Positions 26,851 through 35,169 of a stretch of 64,000 nucleotides of DNA are shown here, piece after piece; within the stretch, counting starts at the first letter, position 1; each line of letters opens with the position of its first letter. The position numbers and the translations under genes were made by a program. Below the pieces are notes generated by a model. That model was not told where the DNA came from and did no database searches. It saw only the letters and a program-made list of their open reading frames with translations. Location: positions 129,627-193,626 of the forward strand of contig NZ_SSNW01000003.1 of assembly GCF_004801315.1 (NCBI RefSeq). Reading direction: 5' to 3'. This DNA is from Deinococcus sp. Arct2-2 (GTDB lineage Bacteria > Deinococcota > Deinococci > Deinococcales > Deinococcaceae).

Positions 26851-28122
26851 ATGATTCCTGCGGTGAATGCGACTGCGCTGTCCGGTTCCCCTGCCCGCCG
26901 CCCACAGGCCCGAACACTGCTCTTGACGGCGGTGCTGGCGCTGTTGCCCGCAGCAGCAGCAGCAGCGGCCCTTCAGTCTGATGTCCTGGCCTTCCCCCTC
27001 ACCGCGCCCACCGGGGACAATCTGCGCGGCCCGGTGCGAGAATTGGCGCTGGCTGCCGCTCCAGACGGCTCGTTGGTGCTGGCGGTCATGGCCGATTCGG
27101 GCACCTTCAACAGCGGGCGCGGTGTGTTTACCGCCCGTCGCCTGACGGCGTGGCGGGCGGAGAGCAGCGGTGCGGCCCTCTCGTGGCAACCCCTCGGCGG
27201 ATCGCTGAATTACGACGATCCGCGCCCGGTGTCGAGCCTGAATTTGGCCCTCGACGAGCGAGGCGCACCTGTGCTGGTCTGGAATGAAAACTACGGCGAC
27301 AACGACATCGTGGTCTTCCGGGCCTTCCAAAACGGGGCGTGGACACAGTGGCAACCACGCTACCTGGGCGACGACTTGCCTTACGCAGCCCGCACCCGCG
27401 CTGTGGCCGCCCGGAACGGTGAGCCGGTGCTGGCGTGGGGCGAGTGGCTCCGCAACCCGTATGGCAGCCGCCTGACGGTGCGGGTGTGGGAGGAAAGCGC
27501 CAAAACGTGGCGGCGTGGCCCCGCCTTCAACGACATCAGCGCCTTTTCCAGAACCCCTGCGCTGGCCCTGAACGCTGCCGGGCTGCCCACAGTGGCGTGG
27601 TTGCAGGGCGAAGTGCTGGACAGCAACGTGTTCGTGAAACGCTGGACGGGCACGGCGTGGGAAGCCTTGGGCAGCTCGCTCAACCGCCGTCCCAATACGT
27701 ATCTCGCCTCTACCCGCATGGTGTTGAATCCGCAAGAACAGCCTGTGGTGGCGTGGTTGGAAGACCTAGACGGCGAGGACGCGCTGTATGTGTCGGCGTG
27801 GAGCGGCAGTGCGTGGACGGCGCTGGGCGGGCGCTTGGACACGGCTTCGGCCTCTGCGCCGTCGCTGGCGGTAAACCGGGCGGGGCAGCCGGTGGCCGCA
27901 TGGGTAGAAGAACGTGGGGGTGTGGGCCGGGTGCGCGTGGCCCGCTGGCAAGGCGGCGCGTGGCAAGACCTCGGCGGACGCGGCGGCGCGGTGAATCTGG
28001 ACATCAAGCGCGATGCCCGCTCGCCATCGGTAGCGGTAGACGCAGCGGGCGCGGTCGTGCTGGCATGGCGCGAGGATGTGGGCGGCGTGTACCGGGTGCA
28101 GTTGCGGCGATTTGGGCCTTAA
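26851..28122 (+). CDS. Exported beta-propeller-like protein
   Basis: This 423-residue protein has a signal peptide (LLLTAVLALLPAAAAAAA). The mature part contains at least six repeats of about 55-65 residues built around PVLAWNE, PTVAWLQG, PVVAWLED, PVAAWVEE and VVLAWRED, typical of beta-propeller blades in sialidase-like or Kelch-like proteins. No sialidase Asp-box series is obvious, so binding rather than catalysis is more likely. The start codon is uncertain because no clear ribosome site is seen. The next gene on the same strand is also exported. Confidence 0.65.
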   Translation: MIPAVNATALSGSPARRPQARTLLLTAVLALLPAAAAAAALQSDVLAFPLTAPTGDNLRGPVRELALAAAPDGSLVLAVMADSGTFNSGRGVFTARRLTAWRAESSGAALSWQPLGGSLNYDDPRPVSSLNLALDERGAPVLVWNENYGDNDIVVFRAFQNGAWTQWQPRYLGDDLPYAARTRAVAARNGEPVLAWGEWLRNPYGSRLTVRVWEESAKTWRRGPAFNDISAFSRTPALALNAAGLPTVAWLQGEVLDSNVFVKRWTGTAWEALGSSLNRRPNTYLASTRMVLNPQEQPVVAWLEDLDGEDALYVSAWSGSAWTALGGRLDTASASAPSLAVNRAGQPVAAWVEERGGVGRVRVARWQGGAWQDLGGRGGAVNLDIKRDARSPSVAVDAAGAVVLAWREDVGGVYRVQLRRFGP

Positions 28123-28317
28123 CTGCTGTCAGTAGTGAGTGGGAAAGACGTGCTGGCCGCTCAATCTACGTTTTCGTCAAGTGAGGCGGCGAGGAACATG
28201 CTGTCACGCCTGATGATGAAGGGTGTACGGGCGGGCAGAGCGGTAAGGTGGACGGGTCATTTCCTGACGGAACCCTCAGCGTGCCGCCCCCGCCCACCTG
28301 CCCAAAGGAGAACCGCC

Positions 28318-29025
28318 ATGAAACGCCCCGTGCTTGCCTTGGCCCTGCTTGCTGGAGTCGCGCTGGCGGCCACCACCAACCTCAGCGTAATCGTAAACGG
28401 GCAGGTGGCCCCCGACGCCGCCATCGTGGTGAACGGCAAAACCTATGTGCCGCTGTCGGCGCTGAATTTGCTGGGCGTCAAAACGAATGTGAAGGGCAGC
28501 ACGCTGACGCTGGGGAGTACGCCTGCGGCTCCAGGTGCCCCTGCCCCGGGCGGCGCAAACCAGAAAGTCGCGGTGGAAGGCTGCATTGGCGACACCCTCT
28601 TCAACGGGATTTGGCGCATGACCGTGAAGAAGGTAGAACCGATTGGGCCAGATGTGGGCTTGGGGCCGGGCTGGGGCGTGTCGGTGGAACTCCGCAACGG
28701 CACGCAAACCCCCACCAACTTGCAAGACACCGGATTAATTTCTACCGATCTGGTGATGCCTGACGGGAATACCTTCGTGTTCGAGGAACGCACCGCCGAA
28801 GAACCCTACGTGTACAAAAAGGTGGGGCAAGCAGGCGGGATCATCTACACGCTGCGGTTCCATGTGCAGGACTCGCGGGCGTTGGCAGCGAGCGTGCCCC
28901 GGCCCACCAAACTGGTCATTCAACTTGATCCCAAACGCCTCACGGCGGGTTATCTAAAAACGGGCACAGTGGCCTACACCACGCCCAATCCCAGCTTCCG
29001 TGTGCGGCTGGACTGCACCCGCTAA
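28318..29025 (+). CDS. Exported protein with copper-amine-oxidase-like N-terminal domain
   Basis: This 235-residue protein starts at an ATG preceded by AAGGAG; the longer frame is not supported. It has a signal peptide (MKRPVLALALLAGVALA), then the pattern NLSVIVNGQ, IVVNGKTYVPLSALNLLG, GSTLTLG that defines the copper-amine-oxidase N-terminal-like domain, a small dimerising beta fold common in exported proteins. A Pro/Ala/Gly linker leads to a C-terminal beta domain with two cysteines (EGCIGD and the final LDCTR) that may form a disulfide. No enzyme activity is implied by this domain. The function is unknown. Confidence 0.7.
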   Translation: MKRPVLALALLAGVALAATTNLSVIVNGQVAPDAAIVVNGKTYVPLSALNLLGVKTNVKGSTLTLGSTPAAPGAPAPGGANQKVAVEGCIGDTLFNGIWRMTVKKVEPIGPDVGLGPGWGVSVELRNGTQTPTNLQDTGLISTDLVMPDGNTFVFEERTAEEPYVYKKVGQAGGIIYTLRFHVQDSRALAASVPRPTKLVIQLDPKRLTAGYLKTGTVAYTTPNPSFRVRLDCTR

Positions 29026-29082
29026 GAGGCTGGGAAAGCAGAGGGCTGAGGGAGCAGAGCGACTGCCCTTGATCTTCCTTAA

Positions 29083-29258
29083 AAGCTGTTTATAAAGTTC
29101 CGTTGCGTTTTCTCAGCATTCCAAAAACGCCGTATCCATGGGTGTGTTGCTCCCTCTCCCCTTGGGGGGGAGGGCTGGGGAGGGGGAAGTGAGCGCAGCG
29201 AATGCTGTTCTACACGCGATTTGCCGAAACTGGTGACCCTGTATAAACACGCTCTTAG
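29083..29258 (+). repeat. Dispersed intergenic repeat, copy A (upstream of topA)
   Basis: This segment aligns along about 175 bp with 31637-31813. Shared blocks are TATAAAG, TCTCA, CCGTAT, CCCTCTCCCC with its GC-rich hairpin, AGTGAGCG, TGTTCTAC, TTGCCGAAAC and the terminal CGCTCTTAG. It has no coding potential and resembles the small non-coding repeats of Deinococcus. The rest of the 319-bp gap to topA holds no gene. Confidence 0.75.
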
Positions 29259-29344
29259 ACCGTTCGGCCCTAGACCCTGAGACGGCTCCTCCCATCCCGC
29301 CCCGCGCCTCAATCCCCGGCCCCCACATCTGCCACAGTAGAGCC

Positions 29345-31561
29345 GTGAGCATCCTGGTGATCGTGGAAAGCCCCGCCAAGGCCAAAAAGATCGCCAGCTT
29401 TTTGGGGGCCGGATACGTGGTGAAGGCCAGCCTCGGGCATGTGCGCGACCTGCCTGCCAGCAAAGCCGAGCTTCCAGCCAAATACCAGAACGAGCCTTGG
29501 GCCAACTTGGGCGTGAATCCTGAAACTTTTGCGCCAATCTACGTCGTGCCTGCTAAAAAGGCAGCCACGGTGCGCGACCTGAAGGCGGCGGCGGCGAGGG
29601 CAGAGCGCGTGCTGTTCGCCTCCGATGCCGACCGGGAAGGCGAGGCGATCAGTTGGCATTTGTCGCGCCTGCTGGGAGTCAAAGACCCGCAGCGCATGAC
29701 TTTTACCGAGATTACCAAGGCGGCGTTGCAACGGGCGGTGGCCCAGCCCAGACCGCTGGATTTGCAGTTGGTGGCGGCCCAGGAAGCGAGGCGGGTGATC
29801 GACCGTCTGGTGGGCTGGGAAGTGTCACCGCTGCTCTGGAACAGTGTGGGGCGCGGCCTCAGCGCGGGCCGGGTGCAAAGTGCGGCCCTGATGTTGCTGG
29901 CCGCCCGCGAACTGGCCCGCATGCGCTTTGTCCCCGCCGCCTACTGGCTGATTCGCGCCGACGCCCAGACTTCTCCGCCGTTTGTCGCTACCGTGACTGC
30001 TGTCAAAAGCCGCGAGTTTCCAGACGGAAAACAGGTGGCCAAAGCCAGCGACTTTACACCGGACGGGGCCTTGAAACCGGGCGCAGACGTGCTGCAACTG
30101 AACGCGGAGCAGGCGGGGGCGTTGGCGGCCCACTTGGATGGCCGGACGGCCAGCGTGACCGATGTGGAACCCAGTGAAGTGCGGGTGCGGCCTGCCCCGC
30201 CGTTTACGACCAGCACCTTGCAGCAGGCGGCGGGCCGGGTGGGACTGGGCGCCAAAGCCGCGATGGACACGGCCCAGCGGCTCTATGAGGGCGGCCACAT
30301 CACCTACCACCGCACCGACAGTCCGGCCCTGAGCAATGAGGCATTGGACGCCGCCAGAGCCGAAGCCGTGCGCATGTTCGGACAGGACGCCGTGCCCGAC
30401 CGCCCGCGCCAGTACGCCACCCGCAGCGCCAACGCGCAGGAGGCCCACGAAGCCATTCGCCCCGCTGGGCACGGCCCTTGGCGCACGCCCGACAGCTCAG
30501 GTTTGAGTGGGCAAGACGCGGCCCTCTACCGCCTGATCTACCAGCGCACGGTGGCCTCCCAAATGCACGACGCGCTGTACGACAAAACCACGGTGACCCT
30601 GCACTGCGGCGCGGCCACCCTGATGGCCTCGGGGCGCGTGCTGACGCAGGCTGGATTCACGGCGCTCACGGGGGCAGATGACGACGCTGCTGATCCCGCC
30701 TTGCCCGCGCTGACGGTGGGCCAAACCTTTCCGCTCAAAGCCCGCAAACCCGAAGAAAAGAAGACCAGTGCCCCCACCCGTTACTCGGAGGCGACGCTAG
30801 TCAAGGCGATGGAACAGGCCGGAATCGGGCGCCCGAGCACCTACGCCCAAACCGTGAATACGCTGCACCTGCGCGGCTACGCGGTGGCGGTGGGCAAACA
30901 TCTGGCAGTCACGGCGACGGGTCTGCTGGTGGTGGCCTACCTCTCGCGCCACTTGCCCGACGTGCTGGAGCGCACCTTTACCGCCACGATGGAAGCGGGC
31001 CTTGATGAAATCGCAGGCGGCCAGATCACACGGGTAGCGTACCTGACGCGCTTTTGGACGAACGGGCTGGCTCCAGCGGTGCAGGGAGCGCGGCGAGAAG
31101 CGCCTGTGTTGGCCCTACCGCACCTGCCCGGAGCCAGCCTGATCGCGGGGTTGCAAGGGCCGCGCCTGCGCCTCCTGTTGCCCGATTCGGCCCCCAAAGA
31201 AGTGCTGTGGCCGCCCCACGCCCTCCCCGGCGAGGTGACCCTGGACGACTTGCCCGCGCTGCTGGCGGGAACATTCCGGTCAAGCAGTGGGGCGAGTCAG
31301 GTCAGGCCGGCCGGAGCAGACGCCACCGTTGTTCCTCAGAAACGGGCGCGGCGGGCCAGTACAGCCAAGGCTTCTGCCAAGCCCAGCGCTGCCAGCAAGG
31401 GGAAGGCGAAAACGGCCAAAGCGGGCGTGGCGGGCGCTGGGGCCAGTGCCGCCACCAAACCGAGCACAGCAAAGAACAGCAACCCTAAGACGGGTACGGC
31501 GAAAACGCGGTCTACTGGTGCACAAGCAGGAGCAGCAACAGTCAAACGGCGCACCAAATAG
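29345..31561 (+). CDS. topA: DNA topoisomerase I (type IA)
   Basis: This 738-residue enzyme relaxes negative supercoils through a transient 5'-phosphotyrosine link. The Toprim domain is N-terminal (SILVIVESPAKAKKI with the catalytic Glu, and SDADREGEAISWH with the metal-binding Asp residues near residue 93). The active-site Tyr lies near residue 320 in HITYHRTDS, and later core motifs GIGRPSTYA and FTATMEAGLDEI are intact. There are no C-terminal tetracysteine zinc ribbons; instead the last 80 residues are a Lys/Ala/Ser/Thr-rich tail that probably binds DNA nonspecifically. The start is a GTG. The gene is flanked in direct orientation by two copies of a dispersed repeat, and it may be a second, replicon-borne topoisomerase. 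Confidence 0.93.
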   Translation: MSILVIVESPAKAKKIASFLGAGYVVKASLGHVRDLPASKAELPAKYQNEPWANLGVNPETFAPIYVVPAKKAATVRDLKAAAARAERVLFASDADREGEAISWHLSRLLGVKDPQRMTFTEITKAALQRAVAQPRPLDLQLVAAQEARRVIDRLVGWEVSPLLWNSVGRGLSAGRVQSAALMLLAARELARMRFVPAAYWLIRADAQTSPPFVATVTAVKSREFPDGKQVAKASDFTPDGALKPGADVLQLNAEQAGALAAHLDGRTASVTDVEPSEVRVRPAPPFTTSTLQQAAGRVGLGAKAAMDTAQRLYEGGHITYHRTDSPALSNEALDAARAEAVRMFGQDAVPDRPRQYATRSANAQEAHEAIRPAGHGPWRTPDSSGLSGQDAALYRLIYQRTVASQMHDALYDKTTVTLHCGAATLMASGRVLTQAGFTALTGADDDAADPALPALTVGQTFPLKARKPEEKKTSAPTRYSEATLVKAMEQAGIGRPSTYAQTVNTLHLRGYAVAVGKHLAVTATGLLVVAYLSRHLPDVLERTFTATMEAGLDEIAGGQITRVAYLTRFWTNGLAPAVQGARREAPVLALPHLPGASLIAGLQGPRLRLLLPDSAPKEVLWPPHALPGEVTLDDLPALLAGTFRSSSGASQVRPAGADATVVPQKRARRASTAKASAKPSAASKGKAKTAKAGVAGAGASAATKPSTAKNSNPKTGTAKTRSTGAQAGAATVKRRTK

Positions 31562-31636
31562 GGCGGGACGGGCGAGCGCCTGCCGGCCTCCCCAGAAGTG
31601 ACGCAGAACGCCGCTCCGTTGCCGATGCCCGTATTA

Positions 31637-31813
31637 CAGCGTGGCTATAAAGCAGTGTTTAGATGTCTCAGAATCTCAAGAACACCGTATTTGCCGGTCT
31701 GTTGATCCCTCTCCCCCTGTGGGGGAGAGCCGGGGAGGGGAAAGTGAGCGTAGCGATTCCTGTTCTACGCGCAACTTGCCGAAACCGGCAACCGGTTATG
31801 ACCACGCTCTTAG
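31637..31813 (+). repeat. Dispersed intergenic repeat, copy B (downstream of topA)
   Basis: This is the partner of copy A, in the same orientation, 2.55 kb away. The central hairpin CTCTCCCC-N-GGGGAGAG is perfect here. The terminal CTCTTAG overlaps the end of the histidine kinase gene, whose stop codon (TTA on the plus strand, 31810-31812) is supplied by the repeat. Confidence 0.75.
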
Positions 31814-33060
31814 GCTGGCGCCGCCTTCAGGGTGAAGTGAACCGTCGTTCCCCCTGTTCCGGCAGATTCCAGCCAGATTCGCCCGCCGTGACGCTCTACG
31901 ATTTTCCGGCACACTGCCAGCCCGATGCCGTTGCCGCCCGTTTCGACGCGGCTGTGCAGGCGCTGGAACATCACGAAAACCTGCTCGGTATGTTCGGGAG
32001 CCAGCCCGATGCCGTTGTCCTGCAGCGAAAACTGGACGTCTGGCCCCGTCACCTGTGCCCGCAAGCTCACCACCAACGGAGCCGGAGAACGGAAGCGGAT
32101 AGCGTTGCTGAGCAAATTGGTCAGCAGTTGCCGCACTTGGCTTTCCTCGGCCAAGACGGGCGGCAGCGGCCCAGCTTGCCAGTGGGCGTCGGCGGGCCAA
32201 GGCAAGCTCGCCGTCAATTCTTCCCACAGGGGTTCCAGTGCCAGCGGTTGCAACTCGGGCTGCACACTGACCCGTGCCAGGGCCAGCACATCGCGCACCA
32301 GGTGGCGTGCCCGCTTCACTTGCTCGCCGATGTGTCCCAAGTAGCCTTCGGCCCGTGCATCGAGGGTGCCCTGATAACGGTGGCGCAGCACATCGGCATA
32401 GACCCCGATGGTTCGCAGCGGCTCTTGCAGGTCGTGCGAGGCGACAAAGGCGAACTGGGCCAAATCGCGGTTGCTGGCTTCCAGTGCCTGATTTTTTTCT
32501 TCCAGGGCCTGCTGACTGGCTTCCAACTGCACGTTCAGCCGGGTCAGGGCTTCTTCGCTGGCTTGCAACTCCGCCGTGCGCTGGGCCACCCGCTGTTCTA
32601 GGGAATGATTGAGGGCGAGCACTTCCAATTCCGCCAGTTTGCGGCGGGTGATGTCTTCATGGGCCACCATCGCCAGCCGTTGATGGCCGGACTGGAAACT
32701 GGTCACGCGCACCAAAAAGAATCGGCGCTGAAGCGGGGTATCGCAGGGATACTCCAGTTCGAACGCGGCTTGTCGGTCTGCCAAAACTGCCCGGATGCCC
32801 GCTGCGGTGGCGTGCGCATCGGCTTCGTCCGGCCCCCGCGACGCGTCGCAGACCTGTAAGTAATTGCTGCCTACCGAGTCGCGCCCGCCCGATTCCTCGG
32901 CAAAAACACTCCACGCCCGGTTCACTTCCAAAATCTCGCCGTCCGGGGCCAGTACAGCCACTTGGGTCAGCAGCGCGTCGAAGGCTTCCAGCAGATAGCG
33001 GCGGGGCGGTAAAGGTAAAGGCGACATTACCGTCCGCAGATAAGGTGAGAACGAAGGCAC
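31810..33060 (-). CDS. PAS-domain sensor histidine kinase
   Basis: This 416-residue cytoplasmic kinase has a PAS-like sensor domain (residues 25-140), a long coiled coil (about 145-200), a HisKA domain with His209 in FAFVASHDLQEPL, and a HATPase_c domain with NLLSNAIRF, DNGIGLAPEHTEQVF and GNGIGLAVCRKIVERHGG. There is no membrane segment. This architecture is typical of kinases paired with Rcp1-type single-domain response regulators, and such a regulator gene is divergent immediately next to it. The GTG at 33060 is taken as start because TACTGT ends four bases before it, which suits a leaderless message; an ATG at 33027 is the alternative. The stop codon falls in a dispersed repeat. Confidence 0.88.
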   Translation of the reverse strand: MPSFSPYLRTVMSPLPLPPRRYLLEAFDALLTQVAVLAPDGEILEVNRAWSVFAEESGGRDSVGSNYLQVCDASRGPDEADAHATAAGIRAVLADRQAAFELEYPCDTPLQRRFFLVRVTSFQSGHQRLAMVAHEDITRRKLAELEVLALNHSLEQRVAQRTAELQASEEALTRLNVQLEASQQALEEKNQALEASNRDLAQFAFVASHDLQEPLRTIGVYADVLRHRYQGTLDARAEGYLGHIGEQVKRARHLVRDVLALARVSVQPELQPLALEPLWEELTASLPWPADAHWQAGPLPPVLAEESQVRQLLTNLLSNAIRFRSPAPLVVSLRAQVTGPDVQFSLQDNGIGLAPEHTEQVFVMFQRLHSRVETGGNGIGLAVCRKIVERHGGRIWLESAGTGGTTVHFTLKAAPA

Positions 33061-33074
33061 ATATACAGTACAGT
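33061..33074. promoter_or_regulatory. Shared 14-bp divergent region with overlapping -10 boxes
   Basis: Between the kinase GTG (33060) and the regulator ATG (33075) there are only 14 bp. Read rightwards it contains TACAGT (33064-33069), five bases before the ATG; read leftwards it contains TACTGT (33070-33065), four bases before the GTG. Both fit the TANNNT boxes of leaderless deinococcal genes. Occupation of one would block the other. Confidence 0.5.
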
Positions 33075-33536
33075 ATGCCCAGTTCGCGTCCTTCTTTCAC
33101 GGTCTTGCTCGTTGAGGATGAGTTGGCCGACGCATTAATGTTTCAGGAAATGCTCGAAGAAGTCTCGCCGGACATTTCGTTTCATCATGTCGTCAATGGG
33201 CAAGACGCCCTGCGCTTTTTAGAACGGGCCGACGGGTACGCTGCGGTTCCTGTGCCGCACCTGATCGTGCTTGACCTGAATATGCCGGTCATGAACGGGC
33301 ACGATTTTTTGCAGCGGGCCAAAAGCATCGACGGTCTGCGCCGTATTCCGGTGCTGGTTCTCTCGACGTCCAACGATCCCGACGATATTCACCGCTCCTA
33401 TGACGGGCAGGCCAGTGGCTACGTGGTCAAACCCAGCACCTACGCGGAATACGCGCGGATCATGAGCACGATTGAGGCGTACTGGCGCGGCGTGGTGCGC
33501 CTGCCCACCGTGGCCGACTTGAGCGTTCGAAGCTGA
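33075..33536 (+). CDS. Single-domain response regulator (Rcp1-like)
   Basis: This 153-residue receiver protein has the acidic pocket VEDE, phospho-acceptor Asp67 in LIVLDLNMPVMNG, the conserved Ser/Thr in VLSTSNDPDD and Lys in GYVVKPSTY. It has no output domain. The insertion pattern (SNDPDDIHRSYDGQASGY) is typical of Rcp1-like regulators that partner PAS or phytochrome histidine kinases, and the neighbouring divergent kinase is the obvious partner. The ATG at 33075 is preferred over a GTG at 33045 because a TANNNT box ends five bases upstream and the receiver fold starts just after it. Confidence 0.88.
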   Translation: MPSSRPSFTVLLVEDELADALMFQEMLEEVSPDISFHHVVNGQDALRFLERADGYAAVPVPHLIVLDLNMPVMNGHDFLQRAKSIDGLRRIPVLVLSTSNDPDDIHRSYDGQASGYVVKPSTYAEYARIMSTIEAYWRGVVRLPTVADLSVRS

Positions 33537-33618
33537 GGCTAGGGCGGCCCGCCCGAACCCCCAAGCCTCTTTACCTTGTCCTCAACCGCGTTCCGGTGCG
33601 GCCAAGTTAGGCTCCGGC

Positions 33619-33969
33619 ATGACCCAGCTTCCCATGAATACGGTCACTGCTTCGGCGCTGTCGACTTCGGCATTGGCGGCCATCGGTTTTTATCAACGCT
33701 GGCTCTCGCCGCTCAAGGGCTTTCGCTGCGCCCACGCGGCCTTGTACGGGGGCGAGTCTTGCTCTGCGGCCATCGCCCGCGTAATTGCCGAACAGGGATT
33801 GATAGGCAGCGGGGCGGCTATTGGTGCCCGCTTCCAAGCTTGCCGCGTGGCCTTCGGTCAACTCTCGCTCGGCCAGCCTCTCTTACACAGCCAACACGTT
33901 ACGGGCGGAACACGGGTACGCGGCGTGTGCTGCTGCGGGCCGCTCCCCATTCCCTTTCGCTGCGGCTGA
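33619..33969 (+). CDS. yidD: Membrane protein insertion efficiency factor YidD
   Basis: This 116-residue protein carries the YidD signature FYQRWLSPLKGFRCAHAALY, then GESCSAAIARVIAEQG and a Cys in FQACRVAF. YidD proteins associate with the inner membrane and assist YidC-dependent insertion. The length is typical. In most bacteria yidD lies in the rpmH-rnpA-yidC cluster; here it stands alone on a presumed secondary replicon, so it may be an extra copy. The C-terminal CCCGPLPIPFRCG tail is unusual. Confidence 0.85.
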   Translation: MTQLPMNTVTASALSTSALAAIGFYQRWLSPLKGFRCAHAALYGGESCSAAIARVIAEQGLIGSGAAIGARFQACRVAFGQLSLGQPLLHSQHVTGGTRVRGVCCCGPLPIPFRCG

Positions 33970-34002
33970 TGCTGCGTTCATTCCTGACCCCGGAGATTGC
34001 CC

Positions 34003-34533
34003 ATGACTACGCCTGACCTGACCGCGCTGCCTCGTCCCGCCGATCTTCCTGCCCCGGCCACCGCAGCGCAGTCCCGCCGCACACGCTGGGTGCGGATTGG
34101 CCTCAGTGGACTGGCCGGAGCCGTGACCGTCACCCTACTGAATGAAACTGTGCGGCGGCTGGTGCCCCACGCCCCGCGCATCGAAATTATTGGCGAGCGT
34201 GCCCTCAGTCAGTCGCTGAAGACGCTGGACGTGACCCCCCCACGCGGCGCGGCCCTCTACCGCTGGACACTGCTGGGCGACCTGCTCTCCAACTCCATTT
34301 ATTTTGGGTTGGTGGCGGTGGGCAAGTCGGAGGGGGCGCTTAAGCGCGGCGGGGCGCTGGGCCTCGCTGCCGGGGTAGGCGCGGTGGTGCTGCCGGAACC
34401 GCTGCTGGGGCTGGGCAAACAACCCGGCGCACGCACGCCTTTCACGCCGTTACTGACGGCGGCTTGGTATGTGGCCGGAGGCTTGGCAGCAGCGGCAGTG
34501 GCCCGCAAGTTTGATTCAGACAGTCAGCATTAG
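34003..34533 (+). CDS. Hypothetical membrane protein, 176 residues
   Basis: I do not recognise the family. Residues 30-45 (GLSGLAGAVTVTLLNETV) form a hydrophobic segment, and two or three more follow (LLGDLLSNSIYFGLVAVG, LGLAAGVGAVVLPEPLLGLG, AWYVAGGLAAAAVARKF), suggesting a small four-helix membrane protein with a charged cytoplasmic N-terminus. It begins 33 bp after yidD and may be co-transcribed. The ATG at 34003 follows GGAG; an alternative TTG lies six bases upstream. Confidence 0.65.
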   Translation: MTTPDLTALPRPADLPAPATAAQSRRTRWVRIGLSGLAGAVTVTLLNETVRRLVPHAPRIEIIGERALSQSLKTLDVTPPRGAALYRWTLLGDLLSNSIYFGLVAVGKSEGALKRGGALGLAAGVGAVVLPEPLLGLGKQPGARTPFTPLLTAAWYVAGGLAAAAVARKFDSDSQH

Positions 34534-35000
34534 CGCCCGCGCACCCGCTGTTCCTGCTGGCGCATAGGCATGGTGTCAATCAGGGCGTTGACGGTTTGTA
34601 GCGTCGGAAGCACCCCATATTTGGCCTTCACGCCGCCGTCTTTGCCGATCAGGGTGGCGGGGCCGTACTGCTTGCCCACCTTGCCACCCTCATCCACGAG
34701 CAGCGTCAGCATCAGCGTATGCGGGCCAGTCAGTCGGGGGTCTCCGGGGGGCAGCAAGGCCACGATTCGTAGATCTCGCACCTGCAACTCGGCGTCTTGG
34801 CGGCGCATGGCCTGCAGGTAGGCGGCGGGCGGGTTGCGAACGATCAGCACGCGCTCCCGCCACAAGGCTTGACCCAGTGACCACACCTGACGCTGTGCCG
34901 TAGGCAAGGTGAAAGAAGCGGCCTCAGCCATGCCTACACCCACCATAAGCAGGGCCGCCGTCAACAGCTTGGCTCTCCATCTAATCTGAAACTTGGGCAT
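34530..35000 (-). CDS. Exported DUF4174-like protein
   Basis: This 156-residue protein has a signal peptide (LLTAALLMVGVGMAEA). The mature part reads LWRERVLIVRNPPAAYLQAM, LRIVALLPPGD, LLVDEGGKVGKQYG and LIGKDGGVKAKYG, a thioredoxin-like layout without active-site cysteines as in DUF4174 proteins. It would be located outside the membrane; the function is unknown. The stop codon overlaps the 3' end of the convergent membrane-protein gene by four bases. Confidence 0.75.
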   Translation of the reverse strand: MPKFQIRWRAKLLTAALLMVGVGMAEAASFTLPTAQRQVWSLGQALWRERVLIVRNPPAAYLQAMRRQDAELQVRDLRIVALLPPGDPRLTGPHTLMLTLLVDEGGKVGKQYGPATLIGKDGGVKAKYGVLPTLQTVNALIDTMPMRQQEQRVRGR

Positions 35001-35169
35001 GGGACGCCCTCCCCGAACCGCTCCATCTCTGCATGGTCACAGCTTAAAGCCCTGAGTGCTGTGGTTTGTGGCCCCCACGTTGAGCCCCAACTCATGCACG
35101 CTCTGGCCGCGCCGACTCCCTCGAAGCGCTCGCCCTGAAGGCCCGCCAGCTTCCGAGTCTGTTTCCAGT

